64,000 bases of DNA from G963663315 sp963663315. GTDB taxonomy: Bacteria > Pseudomonadota > Gammaproteobacteria > Arenicellales > Poriferihabitantaceae. The stretch lies in NCBI GenBank assembly GCA_963663315.1, contig OY760176.1, positions 1,178,001 through 1,242,000 on the forward strand, written 5' to 3'. Below, piece after piece: positions 17,049-25,478 of this stretch (its first letter is position 1; each line of letters opens with the position of its first letter). The notes under the pieces are model-generated. The model ran no database searches, had not been told where the DNA came from, and was given only the letters and a program-made list of their open reading frames with translations. Made by a program: the position numbers and the translations under genes.

Positions 17049-18230
17049 TCAAAGTGAAAATGTACTCAAATTACCTTTCGACGAATACACTGTAAATTGA
17101 TTGCCTGCCTGGACAATGCCGATAATCGCACCGGACACGGCCTTCCTGGTCTCAATCAGCCTGCCATTTTCCGCGTCGAGCGTATGCACTTTGCCATTGA
17201 GGTCACCAATGATGACCCTGTTGCCGATGATAACTGGCTGACTGACACCGTGTCCCTGAAATGCAGTTTGCTGCCAAAGAATATCACCACTGTCAGCATC
17301 AAGCGCAATCACTTGACCGAGTTCTTCGGTGATCACCAGCAAACCATTTGTAATTGCGATCGGCAATCGGGTTGAAATATTTTTTCGCCATATCAATTGT
17401 GCATTCAGCAACTGTATCGCAACCACACTACCCTGATAATTTCCGGCAAATACCGTGTTACTCCGGATTATTGGCGGTGTGTCAGCATCACCCAGACGTT
17501 CCATTTCATTGCGTCCCCTGATATAGGATATATCCGTTTCCCAATAATCCCTTCCACTGATCACGTTATTGGCAATCAGTTTTCCACTGGATAAACCGAC
17601 CAGAACGACATCTCCAGAGATTGCAGGCATCGAATCTCCGTGTATGCTCAAACTGGGTACGGCCCTTTTGACCTGCCATTCGATGTTGCCTGATTCTGAA
17701 TCCAGGCCAATCACAAGTCCATCCGCAGTACGTACAACCACTCTTCCCTTGCCCGTTACCGGAATGGCGGATATCTGGCGCTTGATACTTGATCGCCAGA
17801 CCAGTTCACCATCAACCACACGGAGTGCGATCACGTCACCATTGTCATGGGCGACCACGGCGATGCCTTCATTGACACCGACCGCCGCAAAAACCGGGTG
17901 GCCGGTATCGTTTTTCCACAAGACATTTCCGCTGACCGCATCAATCCGGTAAACCACTCCATTTCGTGCAGCCACATAAACACTATCCTGATAATAGGCT
18001 GGCTTGAGGATGGCAAACCCGGATTCGGCGCCCTGCCCTGCAGATTGCTTCCACAATAATTCGATTTCACGGGCGCCGCTGTCCACTGGCAGTTTCTGCG
18101 CTGCTATCGGTTCCTGAAAAGTTCCCCAAAGCGTCTCCTTCGTGGCTTTTTTGCTACATCCTGAAACCAGGGCCAGCCCGATCACCAGAACAGCTACAAC
18201 TTTCATTGCATAGTGTTTATCACAGATCAT
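17049..18230 (-). CDS. bamB: outer membrane protein assembly factor BamB
   Basis: BamB is an outer-membrane lipoprotein of the BAM complex that inserts beta-barrel proteins, including autotransporter barrels such as the one later in this window. The lipobox LVSGC puts the lipidated Cys at residue 25. About eight PQQ-like beta-propeller blades follow (for example VYRIDAVSGNVLWKNDTGHP, VIALDADSGDILWQQTA). The length of 393 matches the family. The first ATG overlaps the upstream stop (ATGA) and has a GGGAAAG in range; a second ATG at 18206 would also give a good signal peptide. Confidence 0.95.
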   Translation of the reverse strand: MICDKHYAMKVVAVLVIGLALVSGCSKKATKETLWGTFQEPIAAQKLPVDSGAREIELLWKQSAGQGAESGFAILKPAYYQDSVYVAARNGVVYRIDAVSGNVLWKNDTGHPVFAAVGVNEGIAVVAHDNGDVIALRVVDGELVWRSSIKRQISAIPVTGKGRVVVRTADGLVIGLDSESGNIEWQVKRAVPSLSIHGDSMPAISGDVVLVGLSSGKLIANNVISGRDYWETDISYIRGRNEMERLGDADTPPIIRSNTVFAGNYQGSVVAIQLLNAQLIWRKNISTRLPIAITNGLLVITEELGQVIALDADSGDILWQQTAFQGHGVSQPVIIGNRVIIGDLNGKVHTLDAENGRLIETRKAVSGAIIGIVQAGNQFTVYSSKGNLSTFSL

Positions 18231-18877
18231 TGTTCAGCTTTCCCGGCGTTTTGCAGTTTCAATTGCAGCAGCATTTTATCGGTCTCATTGTTCCTGGTCT
18301 TGTCAAGACTGTTCTGATATGCGCGTCTGGCCAGATCAGGGTCGCCCTGCTGATTGCGTTTCATCAGGGCATCACCCAGGATTTCCTGATACCTTGCTTC
18401 AAAATTTCCCATATCATTGATTTCCAGAAGCTCAATGGCTGATTGCGGGTTTTCATCGGATACATGAACCAGTGCAAGCCGCAGCCGGGCGATATGCTTT
18501 ATACGTTCGTCCTCGCTGTTCTCGAGTACCCATTCAAGTTGATCGATTGCAGCATCATAACTCTTGTCTTCAACAAACGTCTTTGCCTGGGAGAGTGCGC
18601 CCAAAACGGCATAGACCGTGTCACCAAATTCCTTCTTCAGTGTCTCACTCGCAGTTTGTGCGCCCGAAAATCCGGTTCCCGACAAAACCTGCTGGTAAAG
18701 ACTCGAGGCCTGTTCTCCTTGACTCTCTTCATGGTATTTCCAATAATTGAATCCCACTATGCCGGCCAGTCCCAGACTGATACCAAAAACAATGGATTTT
18801 CCACTTTCCTTCCAGAACGCCCGGGCCCGGGCCATGTCATCACTTTCTGAAAACTGAGGGTACTTTTCGTCTGCCAT
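18227..18877 (-). CDS. yfgM: YfgM-like tetratricopeptide ancillary SecYEG translocon protein
   Basis: This single-pass inner-membrane protein of 216 residues has the YfgM architecture. A short cytoplasmic N-terminus is followed by one membrane helix (KSIVFGISLGLAGIVGFNYW, residues about 28-47) and a periplasmic TPR domain with DKSYDAAIDQLEWVLENSED and ARLRLALVHVSDENPQSAIELL. E. coli YfgM binds the translocon and passes substrates to periplasmic chaperones. Position between hisS and bamB is the conserved one. It overlaps bamB by 4 bases. Confidence 0.88.
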   Translation of the reverse strand: MADEKYPQFSESDDMARARAFWKESGKSIVFGISLGLAGIVGFNYWKYHEESQGEQASSLYQQVLSGTGFSGAQTASETLKKEFGDTVYAVLGALSQAKTFVEDKSYDAAIDQLEWVLENSEDERIKHIARLRLALVHVSDENPQSAIELLEINDMGNFEARYQEILGDALMKRNQQGDPDLARRAYQNSLDKTRNNETDKMLLQLKLQNAGKAEQ

Positions 18878-18921
18878 AAAAGCTCAAATTATTTTAGGGT
18901 ATTGTTGAAAACAGGTCTGGA

Positions 18922-20199
18922 TCAGCCCTTGCTGTCTGCCAGATTGTGGCCACACCATTGGATCAGTTGATCAAAATGCACTTCTGTCTGTGATCCGTTC
19001 TGCCGCAAATTCTTGATCTGCACGGTTTCATTGCGGTATTCACTATCGCCCAGGATGATGGCGACTGCAGCACCGGATTGATCCGCTCTTTTAAGCTGAT
19101 TCCTGAGCTTTCCGCCACCATAGTGGCTGATCACGCGAAATTCGTTATCTCGCAATCGCTCGGCAAGAACACTCGAAACCTGGGATGCCGGATCACAAAC
19201 ATCAATAAAGTATATCGCGTTTTTGTCCTCAACCGGAATATTCTGTTGCATTTCAACCAACTCGACCAAACGCTCCATTCCCATTGCAAAACCAATCGCA
19301 GGCGTTGGTTTTCCACCCCTGTTTCCCACCAGGCTATCGTAACGTCCCCCGGCACAGACCGCTGATTGGGCGCCCAGTTGTTCAGTCGTCCACTCAAACA
19401 CTGTGCTGGTATAGTAATCCAGACCCCGAACCAGTTTTGGATCAATCACATAATCGATCGAATGAATTTCCAGAGAAGTACACAATTCGTCAAAGTGCTG
19501 TTTTTCCTCAAATTCAAGATAATCCATCATGCTCGGAGACGAAGCAATAATCTCTTGCGTATTCAGGTTCTTGCTATCCAGTATTCTCAACGGATTGCTC
19601 TCCAACCTGCGCAGACTGTCGTCATCCAGCGCATTTTTGTGTTGTGACAGATAGGAGCTCAGCGCCGCCCTGTATTTTCTCCGGGACACTTCAGAACCCA
19701 GCGTATTGATATGCAGGCTGATCCCCTGAACCTTGAGTTGTTTCCAGACTCTCTCTCCCACCCGAATAATTTCTCCATCGATATCCGGGCCACTCCAGCC
19801 GAATGCCTCGATTCCAAATTGATGAAATTGCCGATAGCGACCTTTTTGCGGGCGCTCCCTGCGAAACATCGGCCCCATGTACCATAGCCTCTCCTGACGA
19901 TTATGCAACACTCCATGCTCAATACAGGCCCTCACTGTACTCGCAGTCGCTTCAGGTCTCAGAGACAGGCTTTCTTCACCACTGTCCGTAAAGGTGTACA
20001 TTTCCTTCTCCACAATATCTGTCTGGTCACCGATCGACTGTTTGAACAGCGCCGTTTTCTCCAGCATTGGCGTTCTGATTTCCTGATAGCCATAACGCCA
20101 GCCAATCTCCCGCAATACCGCTTCAACCTGATGCCAGATGTCGATTTGGGCGGGCAACAGGTCGTTCATCCCCCTTACCGCCTGAATTTTTTGACTCAT
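18922..20199 (-). CDS. hisS: histidyl-tRNA synthetase
   Basis: HisS is a class II synthetase that charges tRNA-His. The 425-residue protein has motif 1 near the N-terminus (GMNDLLPAQIDIWHQVE), motif 2 RLWYMGPMFRRERPQKGRYRQFHQFG, the histidine-specific motifs LVRGLDYYTSTVFEW and VCAGGRYDSLV, motif 3 AIGFAMGMERL, and a C-terminal anticodon-binding domain. I chose the ATG at 20199 (MSQKIQAVRGMND), which fits the family and avoids overlap with rodZ; a start at 20232 is also open. The gene ispG, usually just upstream, is absent. Confidence 0.97.
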   Translation of the reverse strand: MSQKIQAVRGMNDLLPAQIDIWHQVEAVLREIGWRYGYQEIRTPMLEKTALFKQSIGDQTDIVEKEMYTFTDSGEESLSLRPEATASTVRACIEHGVLHNRQERLWYMGPMFRRERPQKGRYRQFHQFGIEAFGWSGPDIDGEIIRVGERVWKQLKVQGISLHINTLGSEVSRRKYRAALSSYLSQHKNALDDDSLRRLESNPLRILDSKNLNTQEIIASSPSMMDYLEFEEKQHFDELCTSLEIHSIDYVIDPKLVRGLDYYTSTVFEWTTEQLGAQSAVCAGGRYDSLVGNRGGKPTPAIGFAMGMERLVELVEMQQNIPVEDKNAIYFIDVCDPASQVSSVLAERLRDNEFRVISHYGGGKLRNQLKRADQSGAAVAIILGDSEYRNETVQIKNLRQNGSQTEVHFDQLIQWCGHNLADSKG

Positions 20200-20203
20200 C
20201 TTG

Positions 20204-21184
20204 CTAATTTGGAGTCGCTTTCGGGTACTCACCGACTACGAATCTTGAAGACTGTCCGCTGCTATGGGGCGGTACTTCGATAGACTCACCAAGATAAAAT
20301 ACCTCCACACCATCCAGAGAGCCAATAAATACATAAAAAGGAGGTGAGCCATTTATTTTGAGATTTTCACCTTCATTCACCGTTCGAAAAACAAGTTTCT
20401 CACCCTGTCCGTTCCTGATATCTATCCAGACTGTTTTATGAACATCGACCTTGATCCACCTGAGTGAGTTCGCATCGTAGCGGGGACCTGTTCCAAAATC
20501 CTCCTCAACTGACCCGGCATCAGATTCATTGCCCAGCCCGGAATCCCGCTCCGGCCCATCCGCATCCGTACTTGTCACGCTCAGATCATCCGCATCCACA
20601 CCCGTACCTGGCGCGGTCGGCTCACCCGCATCCACAAATAGATCAGGTTGATCGATAATTTTGGGTTCCAGCGGAAATAATACTGAGTTATCAATGACAT
20701 CATCCACTGCATTATTATCGTTATTCAGAATATTCAACTCCGCACCGAATTGGATATCATTCAATGGGACAGTCTGGTTATCTGCCGGATTTTGCCAATA
20801 CCATAAACCTCCGAGGAATCCAGAAATCAGCAGAAGAAATAAAATGACTGAACCTTTCCTGGATTTCCCCTGGTGGAAATCACTGTGGTGGTTATAATCA
20901 TAGGCAGGATTCGCTTCAGTTGCCTCCAGTCTGCTTTTGTGTATCCGGATCTCATCGGAAATATCAACGCCAAGAAGATTGGCATAGCTTCTCCAGTAAC
21001 CTACTATGTAAGTCAAACCCGGGAGATCTTCGTAATGATTACTCTCCAGCGCCTTCAGATAGGTAACCGATAAAAGCAGAGCACTGGATACTTCCTGCAG
21101 GCTGATTCCATGTTCAATACGTTTCGCCTTCAGTCGCTCACCTGGACTTGGGCTGTTTATAAAATCCGGCTCCTCTGGCATCAT
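20204..21184 (-). CDS. rodZ: RodZ-like cytoskeletal helix-turn-helix membrane protein
   Basis: The 326-residue protein has the RodZ layout. An N-terminal Xre-type HTH (GERLKAKRIEHGISLQEVSSAL) and its extension (YLKALESNHYEDLPGLTYIVGYWRSYANLLG) form the domain that binds MreB in characterised RodZ. One membrane helix follows (GSVILFLLLISGFLGGLWYW, about residues 118-138), then an acidic Asp/Ser/Thr-rich periplasmic linker and a C-terminal beta domain of the DUF4115 type (SLRWIKVDVHKTVWIDIRNG to VPPHSSG). It would help maintain rod shape. It sits between rlmN and hisS as expected, but pilF and ispG are missing around it. Confidence 0.9.
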   Translation of the reverse strand: MMPEEPDFINSPSPGERLKAKRIEHGISLQEVSSALLLSVTYLKALESNHYEDLPGLTYIVGYWRSYANLLGVDISDEIRIHKSRLEATEANPAYDYNHHSDFHQGKSRKGSVILFLLLISGFLGGLWYWQNPADNQTVPLNDIQFGAELNILNNDNNAVDDVIDNSVLFPLEPKIIDQPDLFVDAGEPTAPGTGVDADDLSVTSTDADGPERDSGLGNESDAGSVEEDFGTGPRYDANSLRWIKVDVHKTVWIDIRNGQGEKLVFRTVNEGENLKINGSPPFYVFIGSLDGVEVFYLGESIEVPPHSSGQSSRFVVGEYPKATPN

Positions 21185-21216
21185 CTTAGGTTAGGAACAG
21201 CTTGTTCGATATGAGT

Positions 21217-22338
21217 TCATGCGAAAACGACCTTTTGTCGGTCCATTCTCTTCAATCGGTTAGTCCGATCGATAAAATCACCTGCCAACTGACCGCAGGC
21301 TGCATCAATATCATCTCCACGGGTTTTTCGGGTTACGGTAAATATATTCCTTTGCTGAAGTACATCCTGAAAAGCATCAATGGTTAACGGGGCAGATCGT
21401 TCAAATTGTGAACCTGTGAACGGATTGAATGGGATCAAATTCACCTTTGCCGGGACATTCTGCAGGACCCCGGCCAACGCCCTGGCCTGAGCCGGACTGT
21501 CATTAACCCCTTTCAACATGACATATTCGAAGGTAATACGCCGGGAGTCGCCATTATCGGCGTACCGCCTGCAACATTCCAGCAATTCCTCGACAGGGTA
21601 TTTTCTGTTCAATGGCACCAGTTTATCACGCAGATCATTATCCGGAGCATGTAATGAGACTGCCAGGCTGACCGGGCATTGCGCCCTCAACCGGTCAATC
21701 ATCGGGACCACACCGGCAGTACTGAGCGTCACCCTGCGACGGGACAGGCCAAATGAAAAATCATCCATCATCAATCTCATCGCAGAAACGACATTATCAA
21801 AATTAAGCAGAGGCTCTCCCATACCCATCATCACCACATTGGTCACCGGACGTCGCTTGTCGTGAGCGCCCTTGTCGAAAACGATATCCTGATTCTCTTC
21901 CAGGTTCTCAAGGAAATGGTTGGCGACCCAGACCTGGGCGATGATTTCGTCGACACCCAGATTGCGATTATATCCATGACGAGCGGTCGCACAAAACGTA
22001 CAATTCAAACTGCACCCAACCTGGGATGATACACACAAGGTACCGCGATTGGTTTCCGGGATGTAGACAGTTTCTATGCAGTTGCCATCATTCAGTTTCA
22101 ACAGCAACTTGACTGTACCATCATGAGAGCGGGAATGAGTCACTATTTCAGGTAGCTCAATATTGGTGGTCTCATGCAAACGGTCCCTCAGAGACTTGCT
22201 TAAATCAGTCATATCGGAATAACGCATCACGCTGCGTTGATAAATCCATTGCAATAACTGTCTGGCGCGAAACGGCTTTTCCCCCATATCAAGGAAGAAC
22301 TGTTCCAATCCAGGTCGGTCAAGCGATAACAGATTCAT
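21217..22338 (-). CDS. rlmN: dual-specificity 23S rRNA/tRNA adenine-C2 methyltransferase RlmN
   Basis: RlmN is a radical SAM enzyme methylating C2 of A2503 in 23S rRNA and A37 in some tRNAs. The 4Fe-4S cysteines are Cys109, Cys113 and Cys116 (GCSLNCTFC). The two mechanistic cysteines are Cys102 (TLCVSSQ) and Cys348 (DAACGQLAG). Other family landmarks are VVMMGMGEPLLNFDNVV and LSTAGVVPMID. The length of 373 is standard. It lies 38 bases after ndk, as in E. coli relatives. Confidence 0.97.
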   Translation of the reverse strand: MNLLSLDRPGLEQFFLDMGEKPFRARQLLQWIYQRSVMRYSDMTDLSKSLRDRLHETTNIELPEIVTHSRSHDGTVKLLLKLNDGNCIETVYIPETNRGTLCVSSQVGCSLNCTFCATARHGYNRNLGVDEIIAQVWVANHFLENLEENQDIVFDKGAHDKRRPVTNVVMMGMGEPLLNFDNVVSAMRLMMDDFSFGLSRRRVTLSTAGVVPMIDRLRAQCPVSLAVSLHAPDNDLRDKLVPLNRKYPVEELLECCRRYADNGDSRRITFEYVMLKGVNDSPAQARALAGVLQNVPAKVNLIPFNPFTGSQFERSAPLTIDAFQDVLQQRNIFTVTRKTRGDDIDAACGQLAGDFIDRTNRLKRMDRQKVVFA

Positions 22339-22376
22339 TGCGGATTCCCGAAAACCAGATTCATCAATTCACGGAT

Positions 22377-22808
22377 TTACCGGGTGCGCGGACAAATGTC
22401 CGTCACATTGAAAAAAAACGCAATTTCCTCGACTGCTGTTTCCGGTGAATCTGAACCATGTACCGCATTTTCTTCAACATTGGTGGCGAAATCGGCTCTG
22501 ACCGTACCAGGACTTGCGTCTGCCGGATTGGTCGCTCCCATGACCTCCCTGTTTCTCGCTATTGCATTCTCACCTTCCAGGACTTGCACCATCACCGGAC
22601 CTGAAGTCATGAATTTGACCAGATCATGATAAAAAGGTCGGGCCGAATGTACCGCATAAAAATTTTCCGCCTGAGTCCGGGTCATGTGCAACATGCGTGC
22701 AGCGACAATGACCAGCCCGGCCTGCTCAAGGCGCTGGTAAATACTTCCGATATTATGACTGGCGACTGCATCGGGCTTGATGATGGAAAATGTACGTTCA
22801 ATAGTCAT
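22377..22808 (-). CDS. ndk: nucleoside diphosphate kinase
   Basis: Ndk balances nucleoside triphosphate pools by phosphotransfer through an active-site histidine. The 143-residue protein has the N-terminal ERTFSIIKPDAV, the Kpn-loop region GATNPADASPGTVRADFA and the catalytic His117 in NAVHGSDS. The length is standard. A GGAG lies 6 bases before the ATG. It is the first gene of the ndk-rlmN-rodZ-hisS-yfgM-bamB-der set. Confidence 0.97.
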   Translation of the reverse strand: MTIERTFSIIKPDAVASHNIGSIYQRLEQAGLVIVAARMLHMTRTQAENFYAVHSARPFYHDLVKFMTSGPVMVQVLEGENAIARNREVMGATNPADASPGTVRADFATNVEENAVHGSDSPETAVEEIAFFFNVTDICPRTR

Positions 22809-22929
22809 TTATGACTCCAATATAAAATTAATATACTCAATGTGACAAAACTCATCCATTTTACAAAATTAATCAATGACAATAAACGATGATCAGGACA
22901 GGAGATTGACCCCTGTTCGTATCAACGAA

Positions 22930-24309
22930 TCAGGACAGCAACTCCCCGATCAGTTTTTCTCCGGAAACACCCGTGATTTTCACTTCCGCCCAAGTCGCCG
23001 GTATCGTATTTCCCGCATCAAATTCCACAGGGTAATAGTTTCCGGCCCTGCCGAGTACCCTGTTGACTTCAGTACGTTCTGAATCCGGAATCCGGGCGGG
23101 ACTGGAAGATTCGACCAGCACCCGATGCTGTCGACCAATTTGATCCAGTGCAACCCGCTTCCATACCTGTTTCCCGGTTTCGCGCGCCAGACGGGCGCGT
23201 TCCTTTCGAATTGCCTTGGGCACCTGCCGTGGAATCCTGGCCGCCGGAGTTCCCGGGCGGGGTGAATATGAGAAAACATGGGGGAAGGCAATTCCCAGTT
23301 TACTGATCGCAGTCACCGTATCTTCGAATTGTTGATCGGACTCGGTAGGAAACCCAACCAGAATATCGGCGCTAAGGACCAGGTCAGGTACAGCCAGTCG
23401 CAACCGGGAGATACGCTCATGAATCATCTCACGGGTAGCTCGTCTTTTCATGCGTTTCAGGATCAGGGTATTTGCGCTTTGCAATGACAAATGCAATTGT
23501 GGGCAGAGTCTCTCGCTGGCGCTGAGCAATTCGATCAAGTCATTGGTGATATGAGCAGGATCAATTGAGCTCAATCTTATCCGGTAGTCACCTTCGAGGT
23601 GGATAAGGGTTTGCAACAATGTGGTCAGGTTGCAATCAGGATCATCAAAATCCGTTCCATAGGACCCGATGTCAACCCCGCAAAGCACCAACTCGGAATA
23701 ACCATTCATGATCAGTCTTTCACATTGCCGACGAATCAACGATTGTGGAAACGAACGATTGGGTCCCCGTGCTGTATGAATGATGCAAAATGTACATCCC
23801 TGGTCACAACCCTGCTGAATTTGCACAAACGCCCGTGTCCGTCCCTCATACCCCTGCAGCAACCCGTCCGGCAGGCTGATCTCCTTGTCAATATCCCGGA
23901 TCATCACAGGAGGCAGGTTACCCTGATACAGGGCATCGAGCAGATCCGGTATATCCAGTTTCTGGCTGTTTCCAACGACCAGATCAACGCCTGGAATTTG
24001 CGCACAGGCCTCGGGATTAATTTCGGCATAGCAACCCGTGACAATCACCCGGGCATCCCTGTTTTGCCGTATGGCGCGACGCACCTGTTGACGCGCCTGA
24101 CGGTCTGCTTCGGCTGTAACCGTACAGGTATTGATGATATACAAGTCAGCGTGGTCCCGCGGGCTCACTCTGCGCCAGGCATCGCCGGTCAATTTTTCAG
24201 CGATGAATTCGGTCTCAAAGATATTGACCTTGCATCCCAGGGTGGAAAGCGCAACCCGTCTGGATGAATCAGAAGCTAACGCGGGAGGGCTCACCGCAAT
24301 CGAAGTCAC
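22930..24309 (-). CDS. mtaB: tRNA t6A37 methylthiotransferase MtaB
   Basis: This is a radical SAM methylthiotransferase of 459 residues, of the type that converts t6A37 to ms2t6A in tRNA. The N-terminal UPF0004 domain begins ALSTLGCKVNIFETE; the LGCKVN signature is that of MtaB rather than MiaB or RimO. It supplies cluster cysteines in STLGC, NTCTV and VTGCYAE. The radical SAM cluster reads GCDQGCTFCIIHTARG. A TRAM-like C-terminal domain (about 385-455) follows. It lies 8 bases after the iscA-like gene, whose product could help build its two 4Fe-4S clusters. Confidence 0.92.
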   Translation of the reverse strand: MTSIAVSPPALASDSSRRVALSTLGCKVNIFETEFIAEKLTGDAWRRVSPRDHADLYIINTCTVTAEADRQARQQVRRAIRQNRDARVIVTGCYAEINPEACAQIPGVDLVVGNSQKLDIPDLLDALYQGNLPPVMIRDIDKEISLPDGLLQGYEGRTRAFVQIQQGCDQGCTFCIIHTARGPNRSFPQSLIRRQCERLIMNGYSELVLCGVDIGSYGTDFDDPDCNLTTLLQTLIHLEGDYRIRLSSIDPAHITNDLIELLSASERLCPQLHLSLQSANTLILKRMKRRATREMIHERISRLRLAVPDLVLSADILVGFPTESDQQFEDTVTAISKLGIAFPHVFSYSPRPGTPAARIPRQVPKAIRKERARLARETGKQVWKRVALDQIGRQHRVLVESSSPARIPDSERTEVNRVLGRAGNYYPVEFDAGNTIPATWAEVKITGVSGEKLIGELLS

Positions 24310-24317
24310 AGCGTCCG

Positions 24318-24644
24318 CTAGTTCACGGTAAAACTTTCACCGCAACCACATTGTTCCGTGACATTGGGATTTTTGAAGTGGAACGCCGAAGACAGTCCAT
24401 CTTCAATATAATCCAGTTCCAGCCCCTGCAGGAATTGCAAATGATCTTCCTGAACAACGACCCTGACACCATGACTTTCAAATACCATGTCGGTATCGTT
24501 TATTTCATTGGCGTAATCAAGTTGATAAGAATAGCCGGAACAGCCTGAAGTCTTTACAGTCACCCTCAGACATTCGCCCTCACCACGAGACGCCAAGTGG
24601 TTACTGACTCTTTTTGCAGCGGATTCGGTTAAGGTGATTGACAT
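24318..24644 (-). CDS. IscA/HesB-family iron-sulfur cluster assembly protein
   Basis: This is an A-type iron-sulfur carrier of 108 residues with the three invariant cysteines, Cys35 (KTSGCSGYSY) and Cys99/Cys101 (EQCGCGESF). It could be IscA-, SufA- or ErpA-like; the FxxxPxxxxxCGCGESF end is shared by all. No isc operon genes are adjacent. It shares a probable transcript with mtaB, which needs such clusters. Confidence 0.9.
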   Translation of the reverse strand: MSITLTESAAKRVSNHLASRGEGECLRVTVKTSGCSGYSYQLDYANEINDTDMVFESHGVRVVVQEDHLQFLQGLELDYIEDGLSSAFHFKNPNVTEQCGCGESFTVN

Positions 24645-24736
24645 AATAGTGGCGTTATATGATTGATGATTAATGATTGATCAACGATGAGTATAGCATA
24701 CCGTCAGACATTTTCTGTATTTTTCGACTGGCCCAG

Positions 24737-24765
24737 TCAAACCGGGATTCCATGCAGGGTATAAT
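24737..24765 (+). promoter_or_regulatory. possible promoter for the HAD gene
   Basis: A perfect TATAAT lies at 24760-24765, 33 bases before the HAD start codon. The -35 region has only a weak match (GTCAAA near 24736-24741). This is a pattern match only. Confidence 0.3.
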
Positions 24766-24797
24766 CAGCCATCCGTAAAACCCGTCAGCCGCCCACC

Positions 24798-25478
24798 ATG
24801 GATCATCAGAAATCCGCCAGATTTGCCATATTCGATGTCGATGGATTGTTGCTTGAAACAGAAAGCATATACACCAGAGTCACCCAACATATCGTCGGTC
24901 GGTTCGGCAAGACTTTCGACTGGTCGATCAAGGGCAACATGATTGGCCGCCCACAACTGGACTCCGCCAGATATCTGGTCGAAGCTCTTGAACTTCCGAT
25001 CAGCGCAGAACAATATCTGGAAGAGAGAAACAGCCTTCTCAGGAAGGAATTTGTCAATAACAATCCCCTGCCCGGCGCCGAGCGCCTGCTCCGGCATCTG
25101 CATCGGCATCAAATTCCGGTCGCTGTTGCGACCAGTTCCGACAAAGAGTTGTTTGAGATAAAGACAACGCGGCACAAATCCTGGTTCTCACTGTTCAACA
25201 TCGTGGTGACCGGGGATGACGCAGAAGTTGAACGTGGCAAGCCCGCCCCTGATATCTTTCTGGTTGCCGCGAGGCGATTGGCGGCAGTGCCGGAAGAAAC
25301 ACTGGTTTTCGAAGATGCGCCATCCGGTCTTGCGGCCGGTCTTGCGGCCGGGATGAGAGTGATTGCAGTACCCGACCCGAACATGGATAAATCACAATAC
25401 CATGGAGCAGAACAATTGCTTGAATCGCTCGAAGATTTCCAGCCGACCATTTTCGGCATCGGGGAATACTCCAGCTAA
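24798..25478 (+). CDS. HAD-superfamily phosphatase, HDHD1/pseudouridine-5'-phosphatase-like
   Basis: This is a cytoplasmic haloacid dehalogenase-type hydrolase of 226 residues. Motif I reads FDVDGLLLETE with the nucleophile Asp and second Asp intact; motif II is VATSSDKE; motif III/IV is GKPAPDIFLVAARRL followed by VFEDAPSGLAAGLAAGM. A helical cap lies between motifs I and II. The closest general class is HDHD1/GS1-like or beta-phosphoglucomutase-like phosphatases. It is not obviously the gph missing from the rpe operon. Its end overlaps the convergent flavoprotein gene by 4 bases. Confidence 0.85.
   Translation: MDHQKSARFAIFDVDGLLLETESIYTRVTQHIVGRFGKTFDWSIKGNMIGRPQLDSARYLVEALELPISAEQYLEERNSLLRKEFVNNNPLPGAERLLRHLHRHQIPVAVATSSDKELFEIKTTRHKSWFSLFNIVVTGDDAEVERGKPAPDIFLVAARRLAAVPEETLVFEDAPSGLAAGLAAGMRVIAVPDPNMDKSQYHGAEQLLESLEDFQPTIFGIGEYSS

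Noticed and set aside
24798..25478. The HAD gene as the missing gph
   Set aside because: Its motifs fit HDHD1/beta-phosphoglucomutase-like phosphatases and it is far from rpe; assigning gph would be a guess.
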